Assembly (NCBI GenBank): GCA_003456095.1
Contig: DMPF01000135.1
Location: forward strand, 1-6,117
Direction: 5' to 3'
DNA from: Bacillota bacterium
GTDB taxonomy: Bacteria; Bacillota; Dethiobacteria; DTU022; UBA8154
Length of the DNA: 6,117 nucleotides
The translations under genes were made by a program, and so were the position numbers. Of the stretch, positions 4,599 to 6,117 are shown in pieces; the first letter of the stretch is position 1, and each line of letters opens with the position of its first letter. The notes beneath the pieces were generated by a model. The model was not told the origin of the DNA. It ran no database searches and saw only the letters and a program-made list of their open reading frames with translations.

Positions 4599-5051
4599 GT
4601 GAAAATTTTAGTTTGCATGGACGGCTCCAAGAATGGCCAAAAAGTTTTGGACGAAGCGGCGAAGATCGCCGGAGGATGCAATGCGGATGGGGTTGCGGTA
4701 ATTTATGTCTATAACCAGCCTCCTGATTATTCGGTGCTTCGGGAGAAGGGTTCATATATCAGGCCTGAGGATATGGAAAGATTCCGCGAACTTGAAAACA
4801 AGCGCAGAGAGGAGAAGAAAAAAATCCTGGCTGATGCCGTGGCATTTTTCGAAACGAAGAATGTAAGGGCGAGCAGCATCTTTGAGGAAGGACATCCCGC
4901 GGAAATTATCACCAAGGTCGCCGACAAGGGAAATTTTGATTTGATTGTAATCGGCAACAGGGGGATGGGCGGTTTAAAAAGGATGTTTCTCGGAAGTGTA
5001 TCCAATGCGGTTGTGCAGCAGGCAAAGACCAGTGTGCTTACGGTGAAATAG
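4599..5051 (+). CDS. Universal stress protein, UspA family, ATP-binding type
   Basis: A 150-residue single-domain cytoplasmic protein. The start is GTG at 4599, preceded by AGGAG (4585-4589) at 9-bp spacing. It begins MKILVCMDGSKNG, with D8 in the position that contacts adenine. It ends with DLIVIGNRGMGG and LGSVSNAVVQQAKTSVLTVK, giving the full G-x2-G-x9-G-S nucleotide-binding motif (G119, G122, G132, S133). Such proteins form dimers, bind ATP and support survival under stress or growth arrest. The charged stretch at about 58-78 is a longer helical linker than in the shortest members. It has its own promoter and stands convergent to the next gene, 49 bp from its stop. No specific partner is indicated by context. 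Confidence 0.92.
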   Translation: MKILVCMDGSKNGQKVLDEAAKIAGGCNADGVAVIYVYNQPPDYSVLREKGSYIRPEDMERFRELENKRREEKKKILADAVAFFETKNVRASSIFEEGHPAEIITKVADKGNFDLIVIGNRGMGGLKRMFLGSVSNAVVQQAKTSVLTVK

Positions 5052-5100
5052 GAAAAATATAGGGGAAAATACCAGGCACAGTTAAATTTTTTATATTGCT

Positions 5101-6117
5101 TCACTCACTTATTCTTGCGCCAATGATAAATGTAACCCCAGCGAGCGCGGATACAGTCAAAACTGAGGCATGGAACGTGCCGGTGGTGTCTATCAGGAAA
5201 CCAAAGAGACCAGGCATTACCAGTGAACCAATGTTGCCCAGTGAGGAGGTAACACCAACAACACTGGCCGCGTTAGCAGAAAGACGTTGATGTTGTGCCG
5301 GCACGGCAAGGCTGATAGTGAACACGCCGATAGTGGTGAATCCGGAAAGGAAGATACATAAGAGCAGAAGAGGAAAAGGAGCGTAGTTTATCCCCATAAT
5401 CGATACGGCGGCAATTATCCCTAACAGGGCGATGATCGCCCTTCTGTTTGCAAATCTATCTGCTATCAAACCAATGATTGGTCCGGCAAAAAAGAATCCA
5501 AGCGGCAGCAGAGATGCAAAGGCCTTGCTAAGGTCTTTGAGCTCTAATACCTTTGGCATCCAGGTAGCCAGGGCGTCATAACTTCCCATCGATGCTATCA
5601 TGAAAAATAGTAAAACCCAGACGTATCTGTCCTTTAATATTTTTTTGAAGTTCGCAGACGCCAAGCCAGGCGTACCTTTTACCGTGCTTTTAGCGAAACT
5701 CCACCACAGCAGGCATATTATTGCCGCAAGCCCGCTGTAAACAAGGAGGATATCCCTCCAGCCGAGTATTTCTAGCAGATAAGGCGTTAGTGCAAGTGCT
5801 GTGGCATTACCGGCAGCAAAACCGGATACGTAAATACCGGTGAAAAGCCCGACGCCCCTGGGTGTCCACTCCCTTACTATAAGAGGAAAGCAGGGAAGTA
5901 CTGCGGCAAGACCCAGGCCAAGAAAGAATTGGCTCAGCAGGAGGGAAAGGAAACCGGGTGAGAATGCTCTTAGTATAGCGAAAACTGTTAAGAGGGGTAA
6001 AGCTATCCTGAGTACATTTAGATAACCTATTCTGTCACTTATCAAGCCCCAAGGTATTCTGAAGAGGACAAGACCTAGCATTGTTGCCGAGAAAATAAAG
6101 CCAAAGTCTGTGTAAGA
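5101..6117 (-). CDS. MFS transporter (CynX/NimT-like), N-terminus cut by the window edge
   Basis: The frame is open from the right edge to the TGA at 5103-5101, giving 338 codons. An internal ATG at 6081 is not the start, because the 12 codons before it (SYTDFGFIFSATMLGL) continue an evident membrane helix. Motif A of the MFS appears twice: GLISDRIGY near the start of the visible part (helix 2-3 loop) and GLIADRFANRRA in the second half (helix 8-9 loop). A basic cytoplasmic loop (STVKGTP...NFKKILKDR) separates the halves. Helices 1 and part of 2, perhaps 40-60 residues, are therefore outside the window. The layout resembles the cyanate/nitroimidazole (CynX/NimT) type of MFS carriers, but the substrate is unknown. 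It faces the usp gene tail to tail, and no clear bidirectional terminator is seen in the 49-bp gap. Confidence 0.85.
   Translation of the reverse strand, partial: SYTDFGFIFSATMLGLVLFRIPWGLISDRIGYLNVLRIALPLLTVFAILRAFSPGFLSLLLSQFFLGLGLAAVLPCFPLIVREWTPRGVGLFTGIYVSGFAAGNATALALTPYLLEILGWRDILLVYSGLAAIICLLWWSFAKSTVKGTPGLASANFKKILKDRYVWVLLFFMIASMGSYDALATWMPKVLELKDLSKAFASLLPLGFFFAGPIIGLIADRFANRRAIIALLGIIAAVSIMGINYAPFPLLLLCIFLSGFTTIGVFTISLAVPAQHQRLSANAASVVGVTSSLGNIGSLVMPGLFGFLIDTTGTFHASVLTVSALAGVTFIIGARISE

Noticed and set aside
5052..5100. Bidirectional terminator between usp and the convergent MFS gene
   Set aside because: There is a run of T and A (ATTTTTTATATT), but no stem of useful length could be found by eye.
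1..6117. CRISPR array, tRNA or rRNA genes
   Set aside because: No regularly spaced repeats and no tRNA-like cloverleaf or rRNA sequence were seen. The only tandem repeat has two 19-bp units without a spacer.

Overview
The window looks like a chromosomal segment of a Clostridia-type Firmicute, perhaps Desulfotomaculum/Pelotomaculum-like. This is an inference from strong GGAGG-type ribosome binding sites, mixed base composition, the protein types, and a repeat beginning GACAGGGGACGGTTCTT, a sequence I associate from memory with such genomes. The left 2.4 kb is an accessory patch of toxin-antitoxin genes and mobile-element debris. The right 2.9 kb carries ordinary housekeeping and transport genes.

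Left part. (1) A minus-strand RelB/DinJ-like antitoxin (68-325) overlaps the start of a YoeB-like toxin that runs off the left edge (1-71). A well-formed promoter with a palindrome over its -10 lies at 352-380. (2) A plus-strand MntA-like nucleotidyltransferase (574-915) overlaps a HepT-like HEPN ribonuclease toxin (900-1370), which has an intact R-X4-H-X-Y motif. (3) The hepT stop codon sits on the edge of a 138-bp nested palindrome (1369-1506). About 200 bp further on is the wreck of a Y1/HUH (RAYT-type) transposase (1708-1876), plausibly of the family that mobilises such palindromes. (4) A minus-strand VapBC-type module follows: the ribbon-helix-helix antitoxin (2135-2377) is intact with its promoter and RBS, but the PIN toxin (1896-2145) has an internal deletion, a frameshift and at least one lost catalytic acid. 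I did not find any single feature that is clearly a new system. The most informative signals are the palindrome/RAYT pair and the orphaned antitoxin.

Middle (2393-3248). After the vapB promoter come one small ORF (2596-2724) and a coherent reading frame (2892-3140) that may be the 3' end of a larger gene. I recognise neither with confidence.

Right part. A complete 12-helix MFS transporter resembling the fosmidomycin-resistance (Fsr) group (3249-4409) is followed by an AT-rich repeat/promoter region (4432-4512) and a universal stress protein with a complete ATP-binding motif (4599-5051). A convergent second MFS transporter, CynX/NimT-like and missing its N-terminus at the window edge (5101-6117), ends 49 bp from the stress protein gene. 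Nothing ties the two transporters to one pathway.
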